Part shown: in pieces, positions 11,702 through 22,885 of the stretch
Layout: each line of letters begins with the position of its first letter
Position numbering within the stretch: position 1 is the first letter of the stretch
From: Ophiobolus disseminans
Lineage: Eukaryota > Ascomycota > Dothideomycetes > Pleosporales > Phaeosphaeriaceae
Length of the DNA stretch: 64,000 nt
Assembly (NCBI GenBank): GCA_010093685.1
Contig: MU006223.1
Span: forward strand, 454,228 to 518,227
Reading direction: 5' to 3'
Made by a program: the position numbers and the translations under genes
Notes under the pieces: model-generated
Database searches by the model: none
The model's input: only the letters and a program-made list of their open reading frames with translations
What the model was told of the DNA's origin: nothing

Positions 11702-12143
11702 GTAGAGAGTGTCCTAAGAGGTGTGTGCGGGTTTTCGTATTGGTCGATGGAAGTGCGCTGTCACTCTCTTCGGGTTAGGATACACTCAAAGTGCTAGTTG
11801 CTCGAATGAAATGCAGTATGGCTATCGTCGCAAGCTTGCACTGTGTCCATGGACGGCTTCGTGCTTCTTATGTTGGGATCCACTAACTTATAGCAACAGC
11901 ACAACTTGAACTAACCAACCCGGAGCCTCTAGGGAAAGTTGATGTGAAATGTTTTAAATACCGGCTCACTCCATCATACTTGCACTTCACTCACCTTTTG
12001 GTGCCTCAGTCTATATACCGAAGCTCCCATCGCCTCATAATTTGCCGCAACACCTCCATCAACCACACTCTTTTCTTTCGACAGCAGATATTCTCTCAGA
12101 GTCGACTCTTCCTACCCCTCGCTTCTGCCGACGGCCTGTTTTT
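11702..12143. other. Gap upstream of F-box-like copy A
   Basis: No gene seen. It includes the sequence CACTCACCTTTT at 11988-11999, which recurs at 14249-14260 ahead of copy C, and is probably the former promoter/leader of copy A. Confidence 0.4.
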
Positions 12144-12950
12144 ATGCCAGTATCAAGTATGCCATTCACACCAGAACCAAAACACGAAGTCCAGCCGTTC
12201 CGGTTCCTCGATCTCCCAAAGGAACTGCGTTTGATGATTTACGAATGTCTCTCTACTAAGACAGTCCATCATCCCATGGTAGCGTCAGACGCTACCACAT
12301 GTCCCACGCCATGCTCACTTACACTTGTGTGGTCTTCTATTCCCGGCATCAGCATCCTCGCTACATGCCGATAATTGAACGACGAGGCTTATTCTATCCT
12401 CCATCCCCAACTATATGAAGTATGCAATATGCCATTACGATTGGTCTCCAGAACCTCTTCTCTCAACGCCCGCTGCCTCCAGGAGTTGCTCGAGATCCTA
12501 CCCCGGTACAGCCTGAGGGAGTAGCAGTATATGTTTGATCACGGGGGTGCTGGATACCCGAGTCCGCTTTTCACGTGGGTTCGACGCTGCTTCGCTTTCT
12601 GAGGCGAGATGCGATGTCAGGTTGCGGTTCGCGACGATCCCGTCCAGGAAGCCGACGATGATGTGCGAGAGGCTCTATACAGCGACAGGGTGTACGAAAT
12701 CTGTCATCAGACTTGTGTTCTCGATCAGGTGACGGCTGACTGGGTGCTTGAAGGCTCGGTTCCAGATAGGGTATTTAAGGTTTGGGTGCGGCCAGTGGTG
12801 TCTATTTTGGAGGAGAAAGCTGCACTGACTGCTAGCATCCCGGGGCCGTGCTGGCTCACTGGTGATGAGACGGTTATTCGTGGAGAGAAAATTGATTGGG
12901 AGGAGTGGGAGGAAGATTGGGCGGAGGGCAAACGGCGTCCGCATTACTGA
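12144..12950 (+). pseudogene. F-box-like protein pseudogene, copy A
   Basis: A frame of 269 codons starts at MPVSSMPFTPEP and contains three in-frame stops: TAA 12372-12374, TAG 12522-12524 and TGA 12600-12602. No frameshift is needed. It carries the F-box-like motif FRFLDLPKELRLMIYE (about residues 23-38), then a typical follow-on block (ISILATCR, stop, LNDEAYSILHPQLYE). It ends in an acidic, Trp-rich tail (EEWEEDWAEGK) shared with copies B and C. The TAA sits where the family usually has Gln (CRQLNDEA), so CAA to TAA is a C-to-T change at CpA. TAG from CAG and TGA from CGA would also be C-to-T. Intact relatives are probably substrate-recognition proteins of SCF ubiquitin ligases. Confidence 0.75.
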
Positions 12951-13241
12951 AAGCTGCAGGAGGATATTAAAACAACCCCGCTCAATTGGATGAGTGGCTA
13001 GTTCGACGGCAGCGTCGATGTGAAGCCAAATTATCATGTTACATGAATGGCATCATATTTGATTCGGTGTAACGTCTCTTTAACCCCTGCAGCATTCTTA
13101 GCACGTCTGTCGCCTGTGCACTCAAGCTAACGCTCACTCACTTCGTGCACGAAGTTTGCTCCAAGACCGCTCGTATTCCCTCGCCACTGCATCTGAGGCC
13201 ATGCAAGTTATCGAAAATGTCAAGCAGCTATTGTTGGAAAA

Positions 13242-13981
13242 ATGCCCAAAACTTACCAGCCTTTCCGCTTCCTCGACCTCCCCAAAGAACTACGTGATGA
13301 TCTACGAACATTGTCCAGTCAAGATAGCTTACCATGCTACCAACCTCGATGTCGACCATTCTTCCGGGAACGAATACACGGAGCCGATAAGCCTCCAACT
13401 CGCGTGGAAAGTGCGCTGCGGCGTAGTCCTGTTGCGCACTCGTTATCAGATCAACGACGAAGTCAGCACCGTTTTGCGGCGCCCATTGACGGGACTGAAG
13501 GAAGAACCGGTCCGCTTGATACTTCCGGAGGTGGTCTTCAGAAAGTCGAGCCCGAGACTGGTAGTGTGTTTCTTCAATTTGAGCCAGAATTGCGCCTCAA
13601 GCGAGGATGCAAGGAATCTACTGCATATCGAACACTTCGCGCACAACCACACTCACAACAATCTGCTATGCTCCGAGCATACTGCACGGGACATTGAGGT
13701 CGCAGTTCTTCCGATGGTCGGTGCTGAGTCCTGAACCCAGGACACCTGGAATCATGTTGGAACTCATAGTCTTCTCCGCATAAAACTCATAATCGAGCCC
13801 ATGTTCGAAGGAGATGTCACGCGAAGGGAACAGTTGAAAGTCCTGATAAGACCTACGACAGCCGATTACCCTCATGAATATGAACACAGCATGGGGAGCT
13901 ATTCAACTGGGTAACGAGATAGGGAAGGAGGGTTGGGAGAAGGACTGGGCGGAGGGAGAACGATACTACTACGGGAATTGA
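13242..13981 (+). pseudogene. F-box-like protein pseudogene, copy B
   Basis: Starts MPKTYQPFRFLDLPKELR in one frame. The rest of the motif (MIYEHCPVK) continues in another frame because two bases are missing after the Arg codon, compared with copy A. The second frame runs to a TGA ending at 13734 and includes the family block LLRTRYQINDEVSTVL and EEPVRLILPE. A third segment near 13900-13981 carries the shared tail (WEKDWAEGERYYYGN). At least two disruptions separate these parts. The order of blocks matches copies A and C, so this is a tandem paralogue that has decayed, not random sequence. Confidence 0.7.
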
Positions 13982-14286
13982 TCCGATGCGCGGACGAAGA
14001 GGGAACTGGGCTATAAGATACGGCATGGAGCCATTGGCGTCTGACTCTGTGCCAGTAAGATGATATAAAGTGAGACAGAAACGAATTGAATTCGATCGTT
14101 GACTGGCGTTTCAGCTTGTGCTCTCGTTCTGTTCCTGCCACCCGTGGACGACATTAGCGCCCACGTGACAATTGCGTTTGCAGCCGTTTTGACTATCTAG
14201 GTAGCCAAATATTCTCGTGGAGACTTTTACTCACCTTCCAGACACTTACACTCACCTTTTAAGGTCGCGATCTTAACCTGCTCACA
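13982..14286. other. Gap upstream of F-box-like copy C
   Basis: No gene. It contains CACTCACCTTTT at 14249-14260, 26 bases before the copy C start, shared with the upstream region of copy A. Confidence 0.4.
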
Positions 14287-15061
14287 ATGTCGACTTCGTC
14301 CGATCAAACCTCGATCATGCAACAGCCTTTCCACTTTCTCGATTTGCCTGCAGAGAGCTACGTCTGATGGTGTACGAGGCTCTTCCCATGAAAGTCACAC
14401 ACCACAGCTTTTAGATGCCTGAAAATCCCGAAGAAGAGGCAGGTCGTTTGATTCTTGTTTGGACTACGTTGTCTGGCATAGCCGTCCTGGCTGCCTGTCG
14501 CGAAATCCATAACTGAGGCAGAAGCCATTATCAGAAAGAAGCTAGCTGCAATCGAAGACGAACCTACTCGCTTCATCGCTACCACTGGAGGGTTAAACTC
14601 GGACCGGATCCACGTTATCGTCGATGGCATAGTCGCTTCAAAGAAGAATTATACACATACCAAAGACCTACGAACGCAGCTCTCTCTCCACGAACATAAG
14701 GGCCACTCTGAGCACGAACTGCACACTGTGGACGACCTGAGGGAAGAAACGCATATGTGTTGCGATCCGTAACCCTTCTCAATCAAGCGTCACTGCACAA
14801 GACAGGATACGAAACATGAAAAGGGCATATGCAAGATTTGGGTGGCGAACGGAGGGAAGGAGCACATTACGTATGATGAGGCGGCCATTCATACAGGTGC
14901 GACCGGCATTACTTTCGACAGCTGAGCTGGCAATCTATGACGAGATCAAGCCGTTGAGTGAATCATTCAGCCTGCCCTACAGTCGGATATTTGGTGATGA
15001 GGCCCGCGTATCGAGTGGTGAGCAGATCAAGGAGGCGGAATGGGCAGAGAGTGAAGGATGA
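14287..15061 (+). pseudogene. F-box-like protein pseudogene, copy C
   Basis: ATG 14287 opens MSTSSDQTSIMQQPFHFLDLPAE and then shifts frame to give LRLMVYEALPMKVTHH, so the F-box-like motif is split by an indel. A stop (TAG) follows soon after. The block IAVLAACREIHN is followed by another one-base shift before EAEAIIRKKLAAIEDEPTRFIA, and the frame closes at a TAA near 14772. The last part (14816-15061) keeps the family tail, IFGDEARVSSGEQIKEAEWAE. The copy is thus broken by at least two frameshifts and a stop while all family blocks are still in order. It is the most downstream of the three tandem copies. Confidence 0.7.
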
Positions 15062-15415
15062 GAGATGATGGTATGGAGCATGCGACAGCACCTGAGGAAA
15101 CTGTCACTATCGCCATGGAGACAACTGGGAGTCAAGATAGATCTTGATGGTGAAAGCTATTGCTTGAAACGGAAGAGAGGTCACGGCGAAAATAAGGAAC
15201 GCTTGGATTATCAACTATGGTAGCGACAGGCATTCAATCAAAACAGTTCACAAAAAACACGCACGAAGTTGTGTCATCAAGAAGCGTGGCATGGGAGAAC
15301 TACGTCTCGGCTCCAAAATTCGCCGATGCCGGCTTGGCACGAGATAGCTCCAATGAATGATCAGTCCATCATCTTGCAATTATCACCCCTCCCAATCGGA
15401 GACTAATTTTACAGC
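15062..15415. other. Upstream region of the Mss51 gene
   Basis: No gene. The last 60 bases are pyrimidine-rich with CCAAT (CCCAATCGG near 15391) and lead directly into the Mss51 start. Confidence 0.4.
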
Positions 15416-17004
15416 ATGCGGACCTCATACACATGTAGACAATGTCTGTCGCTTATTAAGAGTTCGCGACCGCAAATAAGACCTGCACAGACCTTCCGAC
15501 CGCTCGCTCAGAATGTAGCGTCGCAACGAAATCATTCCACCAAGAGCCCAGCACAGCCAAAGCTTGCTCTGCCGAAACGAAGCCTTTCTACCACTCCGAG
15601 TCGAAGCTTGGAAAAGCCGTTCGAGCCGTATGAATACATTGACCCCGAAGGTATCCAGCGAAAGCTCGTCCTAAGAGAAAACGACCTCTTCAACTCGTTC
15701 ACGAACTCGCCAATACCGCAGATACGAAAGCGAGCGGCGTTTATGCGACAACATGCATACTGCCCACATCCCTCCCATAAGCCGACGCGCGCGCCGCACA
15801 ACCCTATGGATCTCGAGGCCCGCAAGTCTTCCGAGACGGGTGCCCCACCAGCCCACGTAGACTTTGAATGCCCGGACTGCGGAATACCAGTATACTGCTG
15901 TGAGGAGCATTGGGCGGATGATTATGAGGCACATTTGGAGGTCTGCGACGTACTGCGGCAGTCGAACGAGGATGATCACGACTTGCGGAGTGGGAGATTC
16001 TTCAAGGAGTTTCAATTCGCGGAGCCGCAGATGGAGGAGATACTGGTCAACATGACGAGCTGGGACACGTATCTGTATACGAGGGATTATGATGCGTTGA
16101 ACGAGGACCGAGAAATGAGGCAGGCGACGAAGCTCTTGACCTATCCCATCACCGTAGCCAGCATCGTGAACGAGCTAAGCCCATACAACCTCCGAAAGAA
16201 CGGCCGCATGACCCCCGAAGGCTTGAAGAGTTTCAGCGGTAAGCAGCACCACGCATTTGAGGACACAGCAGCCCTAACATACTCACAGCCCTCCGACACA
16301 CCCTTCACCCGCCCCGCACCGGCGGCGGCGACACCTGGAAGAACGCCAAAATCGCCCCACCCTCAGTTCGCCTCTTCGTTCTCGGCGCCCGCGCAGAATC
16401 ATCCCTCCCCCGCGAAACATGGATGCAGCTCGCTTACCTCTTCCACCGCGTGCAATTCACCCTCCACTTCATCGGCCCGGAGAGCATGGCGAACCGCGAA
16501 AAAGAGCTACCCCTCCCCGAACGCACACCCCTCAACCCCTTCGGCGCCGTTGTCGAGGACCGCATCTCCAACGCGCTCAAAATTAGCACGTTTGTAGAGT
16601 ACTACCACACCCTGCACAAATCCGGCCATTTCCAGCCCTATGATCCGTACTTCGATTGCTTCATTCTGTTCCATCCTGGCTTGGGCAATCCCACGTCTAT
16701 GCACGAGTGGGAGGAAACACTCCCCTTACTGCTTGAGACAAAGTGCCCCATCATCGCGACGGGATACAGTCCGTGGGATATGCAGCAGGACGTCGACCTC
16801 CTGCACAAGCGCTATGGAAACGAGATGGATATGCTGCTCGAGCCGGGTGAGAATCTCTTCAGGAGCTTGAGGTGGGATCTGAATGATCTGGATCCCCATG
16901 ATGCTACGTGTAGTAACTGGGGCGTGTATGCGTTCAGGGGTAAGAGGTATGAGACGACGCGCAGGGAGCCTGAGGAGGAGGTACATAGTGAGCGGACGGC
17001 TTGA
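15416..17004 (+). CDS. MSS51: Mss51, mitochondrial COX1 translational activator
   Basis: Two exons, 15416-16238 and 16289-17004 (50-bp intron, GTAAGC...CACAG), give 512 residues. The N-terminus (MRTSYTCRQCLSLIK, then Arg/Ser-rich) is a mitochondrial presequence. A MYND-like zinc finger (CPDCGIPVYCCEEHW with later His and Cys, about residues 151-185) is followed by the Mss51 C-terminal domain (LRHTLHPPRTGGGDTWKN, WMQLAYLFHRVQFTLHFIGP). In yeast Mss51 activates COX1 mRNA translation and chaperones newly made Cox1, and Cys-Pro motifs bind heme to sense oxygen. Two CP motifs are visible here (YCPHPSH near 115 and FECPDCG near 151). The splice join restores the conserved sequence across the junction, so the model is firm. 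Confidence 0.93.
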
Positions 17005-17315
17005 GAGGTCATCATGTGTATAGTTGCAGCATATGTACAACACTGTGTAAACCATCCTAGGGTTTCACTGTCGCGAGCTTCAGGCCAGAGGTCTCATCAC
17101 AGAGTAGGTGTCGCTGCTGTCACAGAGTGAGTGTCGCTGCTGATAGTACGTCGATCTTGATTCACCATGTTTGTCTCTCGTGACAGCAATTTGTAAAATC
17201 AGACCAATTCATTCAGCTCATACTAATACGCGTAACAAAAGAAAAGAAAACAGTGTGTCAATCTAGGTTAAGGAAAACGCTCTGCCTACTACCGCTCACT
17301 GCACCTCACCACCAC
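17005..17315. other. Convergent 3' region between Mss51 and the PAP2 gene
   Basis: No gene; shared 3' flank of two convergent genes. A short near-direct repeat (CACAGAGTAGGTGTCGCTGCTG and CACAGAGTGAGTGTCGCTGC) lies at about 17099-17141. Confidence 0.4.
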
Positions 17316-18477
17316 TCACTGCACCTTCGGTTCCACAACGGGTTTCTCGCCTCCGTCTCCCTCAAGCGGGATATGGTTCTCCTTCCAGTCGTACACGCTG
17401 CGATAGCACATGCGATAAGCCAGATGCGCGAACAGGGTGCCGATCAGGGCCCCAAACAGGATGTCAATCGGATGGTGCCAGCCGTCTCGGATCTTGCTGA
17501 GCGACAGCAAGAGGGCGACTAACCAGGGCAACGCGAACAGGAGGGACTTCCAATGGTGAACTCTGGATGTCATTGGGCCTGGCTCGCGCGAGCCGTAGGT
17601 CTCGCGGAAACGTCCGCCGTTCGAGATGATCTTGAACTTGGCGTTCAGGTACAGCGCCAGGAAGCCGAAGCCGGCGAAAGCTGCGCTGGCATGCCCGCTC
17701 GGAAAGGACATCTGTATCTCCTTTACGGGCCCTAGGCACACCTGGCTGGCTGTGTAGTACTGTTTGTAGGCACCGATTCCTGGCACCGGCGGCGGCATGA
17801 CCGGGTTGCATACAGTGAGAAAATGGGGTCGCAGTCCGCCGATGAAGATCTTGAGGAGCACAATGAGGAGTGTTGACGTTGCAAGGGCGTACCCGAGACC
17901 GACTAGCTGCTCAAATATTAGCCTACATGTCCTCATGGGTTCGGGATTCATGATCAGCACTTACAGCTGCGTTGGCGTCGCCAAAACCACGGGTGCCCCA
18001 GAGGGCGATCAATCCCATGATCAGCGCAGGGATGACGAAAGCGATGGCAGCACTCATGATGGTGGTCACATACTCACTGCGGAATGGTTGGGAGTGCCTG
18101 ATACCCCAGCTGGTTTGTTGGACATTCTCGAAGAGGGGGAAGTAGCGTGGCATGAGGGGTGGGCAGAACTTGTAAAGGAGCCAGGCGGTGAGTACGCAGA
18201 GCAGAATCGTGGTGATGTCGAACCAATTGCGGCGGAGGAAGGTGCCAAAGGGCGGCGGGTTGATGAAGCCTGGCACGAGAGGGTGTTTGCGTCGGGGTGT
18301 CATGGGTGCATTGGCAGCCTCAGGATCTGATGTGGGCACATCATGCGCATTATCGGGTGAAGTGGGTGGTATTAGAAGCCCTGGCGTGTTGGGAGGTGGC
18401 ATGCCGGTCTGCGGCATGCTGGACGGTTGGGTGCTAGACCGTGGGATGTTGGACGGCGGCATGCCGGACTGTTGCAT
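17316..18477 (-). CDS. PAP2-family lipid phosphatase
   Basis: Two exons on the minus strand, 17965-18477 and 17316-17906, with a 58-bp intron (GTAAGT donor), giving 367 residues. The N-terminal 90 residues are Pro/Met/Ser-rich, and transmembrane helices follow. The three PAP2 catalytic motifs are present: KIFIGGLRP (about 190-198), PSGHA (240-244) and SKIRDGWHHPID (308-319). In motif 3 the usual Arg after Ser is Lys. Family members hydrolyse phosphatidate, lysophosphatidate or diacylglycerol pyrophosphate at internal membranes. The frame continues upstream to 18561 only through a non-ATG codon, so the ATG at 18477 (AAC before it) was chosen. Substrate is not determinable from sequence. Confidence 0.88.
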
Positions 18478-19382
18478 GTTGGGCTCGTGATGCCACACCA
18501 ACTGCTGATCAGTAGTGATGATGCTGAAAAAAGTATGATCAAAAAAGCGATGCTGCAACAATGGCTATCAGTAGTGATGCTGATGGTGGAGGAAGAAGAG
18601 TGGTGGAAGAGCAAGAAGATTGGCTAGTATGTCGAGCTGCTGGGAGCGACTGCCGATTGGACGTATTGCGTGGCCAGGCTCGTTGATACATCGGATGGCT
18701 CCTGCTGCGTAGGCGAAAGAATTAGGTGCCATACAGTGGACGCGCCTGAAGTATGGGCGAAAGGAGCAGGTGCCATGCAGCCCTGGAGGACGGCCATCTG
18801 GAGTTTCCGAGATCCTAATCTGTGGTCTCTGAAAGAATGGAATCTGGCTTGATTAATTGAAAGGCATGGTGCGTAAGTTTTGATGACGTTTGCTGTGGGG
18901 ATGCTCAAGAGGTAAGAACAAGGGAGGGTACGTGGTAATTTGAGGAGATGATTGATACACTGGGCCGACTATCACTGCACCATCAGGTGTCACCTGCCAC
19001 TCTATGATGCCATCCGAAGATCGACTGCACGCACTAGTTCACACAGCACTAACGAGTTTTTGGAAGTGCTCAGTGATGAGAGCGCATTGTCACCTTGTTC
19101 TCCTAAATTCTGCGCTGATAGCCAGAACATGAAAACGTACAGAAACACCGTAACACCAAGTTATCGGTGAGCGGTGTATCATGTCTTAGATTACCGGTTT
19201 CGTCGCCAGTAAGTTTCTTAGTGTGTTTTCAATATTTGATTTTAGCAGCATGCTATATCACTGATCCAAATCGCGCAGCAGGCGACATTATCCCCACGGC
19301 CGTATCGCTCACAAGCACAAACCAATCGATCCAAGTCTAACCCGTTCTTCGTCTTCTCACTATTCCCCAACCCTGACCCACC
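18478..19382. other. Gene-free stretch
   Basis: Promoter side of the PAP2 gene and 3' flank of the next minus-strand gene. No frame here has recognisable content. Confidence 0.4.
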
Positions 19383-20339
19383 CTACATCCCACTTCCCAT
19401 CTCCTTCGCTGCCTTGATCCTCAGCCTGTACACACGATCATACTCCCGTTTCTTCAGCTTCTTCTCTCTTTTCCTCACAAGATCTGCAAACCTCGCCTTC
19501 CCCTCATGTGTAGCAAAAGCTAGACGAGCAGTATGACGCCTTCTTGGCTCAGGTCGCCACCTGGTATTCGCTGGAGCTGTGCTTATGGTTTGGTTGACGA
19601 GCAATGTGGGGAGACGGAAGGTCCACGATGGCGGACTGGAAGAGGGGCTAGGATAAGTGGCTTGAGGAGGCGTGGTGAGATTAGGAGGCGGAAGGATGTC
19701 CATAGAGGTCTTGTCAACGGGTGCTAGAACTGGTGTATGAGGTGAGTCTGAACTTGCTGTACTGGTTGCGCTACCCGGTGAGTATTGGTAGTCCTGCCAT
19801 GTGCCGTCCAAGAGCCGGGGATCTATGTTTGAGCTGATGGGATCCTTATCATCTTGGGATACAGACCTCGTATCTTGCTGCAAGATTTCACCTTGCAAGC
19901 CTTCATCGCACATCAAGTGCGGATGCCACTTCCAGCAGCTCGCGTAAGTTGGTCGTAGACAGGGCGCTTCGTTGGTAACTACGGTTCGCAATTTTTCTTT
20001 CCGACTGCGGATCGGGCCACCGGGCTGAAACCTCCACAATGTGGCTTTGCAATTTGTGGAATGAGCGGGTGGTGAAATCGTGTTCTGCTCTTGTGGATGA
20101 GCATCAAGCAGGTGCTGGGACGTTCCAGGCGGTCTCTCGTTCGATGAACTCAGCTTGAGTGTGAGCTTCGGTCTGGTGCGCTTGCTCAGTGTTGGTTCCG
20201 CCGGTCTTTCGTATGCATTCCATGCGGACTTCGGTATTCTGATCTTCAAAGTAGACGTTTGTCCTTTGGGGTTGGCCATGGCTGTTACGATAGACATGGC
20301 TTGAGTTGAATTAGCGCGCGGTAAGTGCTCCGGAATCAT
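19383..20339 (-). CDS. Hypothetical basic protein
   Basis: Open frame of 318 residues from the ATG at 20339 (MIPEHLPRANSTQAM). An earlier in-frame ATG at 20576 overlaps the stop codon of the upstream phytase gene, and a later one at 20297 gives MSIVTAMANPK, so the start is uncertain. The middle is Pro/Ser/Thr-rich and probably disordered. The C-terminus is a dense basic helix (RKREKKLKKREYDRVYRLR), which could bind nucleic acid or act as a nuclear signal. No family is recognised. It is oriented like the phytase gene, with about 230 bases between the phytase stop and this start. Confidence 0.55.
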   Translation of the reverse strand: MIPEHLPRANSTQAMSIVTAMANPKGQTSTLKIRIPKSAWNAYERPAEPTLSKRTRPKLTLKLSSSNERPPGTSQHLLDAHPQEQNTISPPAHSTNCKATLWRFQPGGPIRSRKEKLRTVVTNEAPCLRPTYASCWKWHPHLMCDEGLQGEILQQDTRSVSQDDKDPISSNIDPRLLDGTWQDYQYSPGSATSTASSDSPHTPVLAPVDKTSMDILPPPNLTTPPQATYPSPSSSPPSWTFRLPTLLVNQTISTAPANTRWRPEPRRRHTARLAFATHEGKARFADLVRKREKKLKKREYDRVYRLRIKAAKEMGSGM

Positions 20340-20572
20340 GCTGAGGACCGCAGACGTGGTGAGAGAGTGTTTGCCAGTCTGATTGCTGGTTGCTCGCTGG
20401 CTTGCTTGATGGCGGTCAGCTTGCCTTGTGTAACAAACTCCTATCAAGTAGTGGCTCACTCGCCCTAAATGAGACATTCTTAAACAAGCCGGTCTGAAAC
20501 ATGTTGTCACTGCAAGACGTAGATCATGTAGAAGATGGACAAACAGGCATTGCGAGTGTGAACAGTATTGAT

Positions 20573-22144
20573 TCATACTTGTGGCACCGCGAAAGGCGTT
20601 GAGGAATCATCTTCGGCGTGACATTGGTTCCAGAGCCCACCGTGTCTTGCAAAGCTTTGGCTTTCCACAAAGCTGCTCAGCTTACACCGACCATGTCTAT
20701 CTCCACCACAGAACTCCAAAGGCTGAACGCGGTCATTGACGATGATACGCACAAATTCCTCCTCCTCATGCTTGCATTGCAGCTTCTCAACGTACATCCT
20801 AGAAGCAAAGGGCACTGTCCAGGCCGCCGAGTATCCATGGGTGTCTTCTGTTGACTCAATAGTGGTGTTGGAGAGAGCCTTTGTGCTGTTATACAAACCA
20901 AGGGCGGCCAGCACGCCACTGATGTCGTTGTCGTGACTGAAGTCTGCATACACCCTTCGACCTAGAGGGAATGTCTTTGGATCGGAGTTCAGAGTACTGT
21001 TTGTGTTTGTGGAATCATTGACAGGCTTCTCAGTCAGGCGTGCCAGTAGCTCGTTGACATAGCCCACACCCTGGGTTGCGCCAAGAGGGTTACCAACGCT
21101 GTAGCCGTAGTACTTGCCCAATGTCTGGAAGTAGTCATAGGCATGCCACTCCTTATTAGTGAAGAGACGACAGAAGTCGGACATTTTCGCAGTAGGGTGG
21201 GCCAAGGTGTCAAACGGGCACATATCCATCAGATACACAATGGAAGTCGTGCTGAGGTTAGTCCCTAGCGCTGAGTTGATACGGTCTTGGATCGGTGGCA
21301 CGAACTTTGCAGCCCATATATGCTGTGCTCTATCTCCAAGGCCATGACTTGGGCCTCCTTCGAATGCAGGACAGTTGTCATGGGACAGTGTGTTGTTCCA
21401 TTGAGCGCCTTCTGGAATGATTAGATCAATTTCCTTGGGCAACGCTTTGGTTGACTGAGCGATGCCCAGTAACCACTTCTGTGCCGACTCAATAACACGG
21501 TGTTGGCCTCCTGCACGCACAAACGGGATGTGCTTCTTCAAGAGCTTGTGGTAGCGGCGGAAGAAGTTGGCGCCGGAGTTGACCATTTCTTGCCTTCCAG
21601 CATTGGTCAACTCATCCGCTCCCAGCGCGTACCGATAGTGCTTGAGGAAAGCAAACTCTCCAGGAAAATCGGTGCTGGTGTTTTGTATATCGGCGATGAG
21701 GAGGGCATATGCCATGGACTTGCCCAGGGTTGGATCACGACCGCCATGGCGGGAGAGGACGTTCGCGAATGTGACTTTGCAGCGTTTCCGGGGTACGACA
21801 TCCATCTCGGAGGGCACTGAGTACCACAGCGAGTATTGTCCCCAGAAGTGTGAGGTCTTGGGGCTACAACGATAGCCATCGTCGATCGTGTCGCAGGATT
21901 TACTGGTCGAAGAGGCGAACGAGCTAGACCTTTTAGCTTAGGCTAGCAAAATGTAAAGAATGCGCTTTTCATACCCAACTAGTCCATACAAAGTGAAGAG
22001 TGTGAGGCCCACGATGCTCCAGAGCGCCCAGCGCGTGTGTCGCGTCTTTCGCGGCGAAGACGGTACCTTCTCGCTCAGCGGTAGGAGCGTGTATTCTTGC
22101 GAGCGATCACCTCGCAATCTGTTCCAAGTCCTTGTAATCATCAT
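20573..22144 (-). CDS. Histidine acid phosphatase / phytase with N-terminal membrane anchor
   Basis: Two exons, 21975-22144 and 20573-21929, joined across a 45-bp intron (GTATGA...AAAAG) that contains an in-frame TAA, giving 508 residues. The catalytic RHGxR motif (LSRHGGRDP, about 116-123) and the HD pair (SHDND, near 389) are intact. The family start SCDTIDDGYRC and the HFWGQYS block precede it, and conserved Cys are present. The enzyme class removes phosphate from phytate or other phosphomonoesters outside the cell or in the vacuole. Unlike secreted phytases with a cleavable signal, this one starts with 35 polar residues and then one helix (RWALWSIVGLTLFTLYGLV), suggesting a type II signal anchor. 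Several N-glycosylation sites (NNT, NDS, NST, NTT) fit a lumenal or extracellular domain. Confidence 0.92.
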
Positions 22145-22885
22145 GCTTCGATAGTGTCGTTGAGTAAGCAGATGCTGTGCGGGTGGAGAGGTCAAGGTGG
22201 CGCCTTGGAAGGCTTCAGACTGTGACGTAGGCTGTCATGCCGAGAATTGATCGACTCACTCCCTGGTCGAAGCACAGTGCACGATGTCAGGGTAGGTGCA
22301 ATGGTGCATCAGCTGTGTATGGAGTCGCTGTGAACCGCGCAGCAGTTCTTTGATAGAGGCGACTCTCGTGGTGCTGAGCTGCACGTTCTCTGGAAATGCC
22401 AAGATCTCATTAAAAGCTTAAGTTTGCGGCAAACTTCAGCTTCCTCGTCTCGTTGCCGCCTCACCATCTACCGATGTCTTTTGCACGTCCAATCGTCCCT
22501 AGTTGCGCATTCGACGCGCCACCCATGATATCACTGTGCACAGATGTCATGCTAGTGCTGAGCGGCGGATAAGACCGTTAGCAAGGTGGCTGGCATGGCA
22601 CTTGATTGGATGCTACCCAATCTTCTAACGTCACTTAGTCACGATCAGCAAGATAGGTAATTGATCCCATCCATGGAGTAGCGTGTGATCAAGCTCAGCG
22701 AAGCTTTGAGTGAGCCCTGTCACTACACCCGGTCGCTGGATGGATATGCCCTTTCCGGATAGGCGACGTCAGTGGCGGCGTGGACTGCGGAAAGTCGTCC
22801 GCAACTCCTCTCACCTGGGCTCATACATCGCCTTCTTCCCGTCGTCGGTGTTTGTAACCGTTCTGTATTCGGAATTATCATTAAC
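22145..22885. other. Divergent promoter region between phytase and permease
   Basis: No gene; two divergent genes start at its edges, so it should hold both promoters. I saw no firm binding-site array. Confidence 0.45.
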
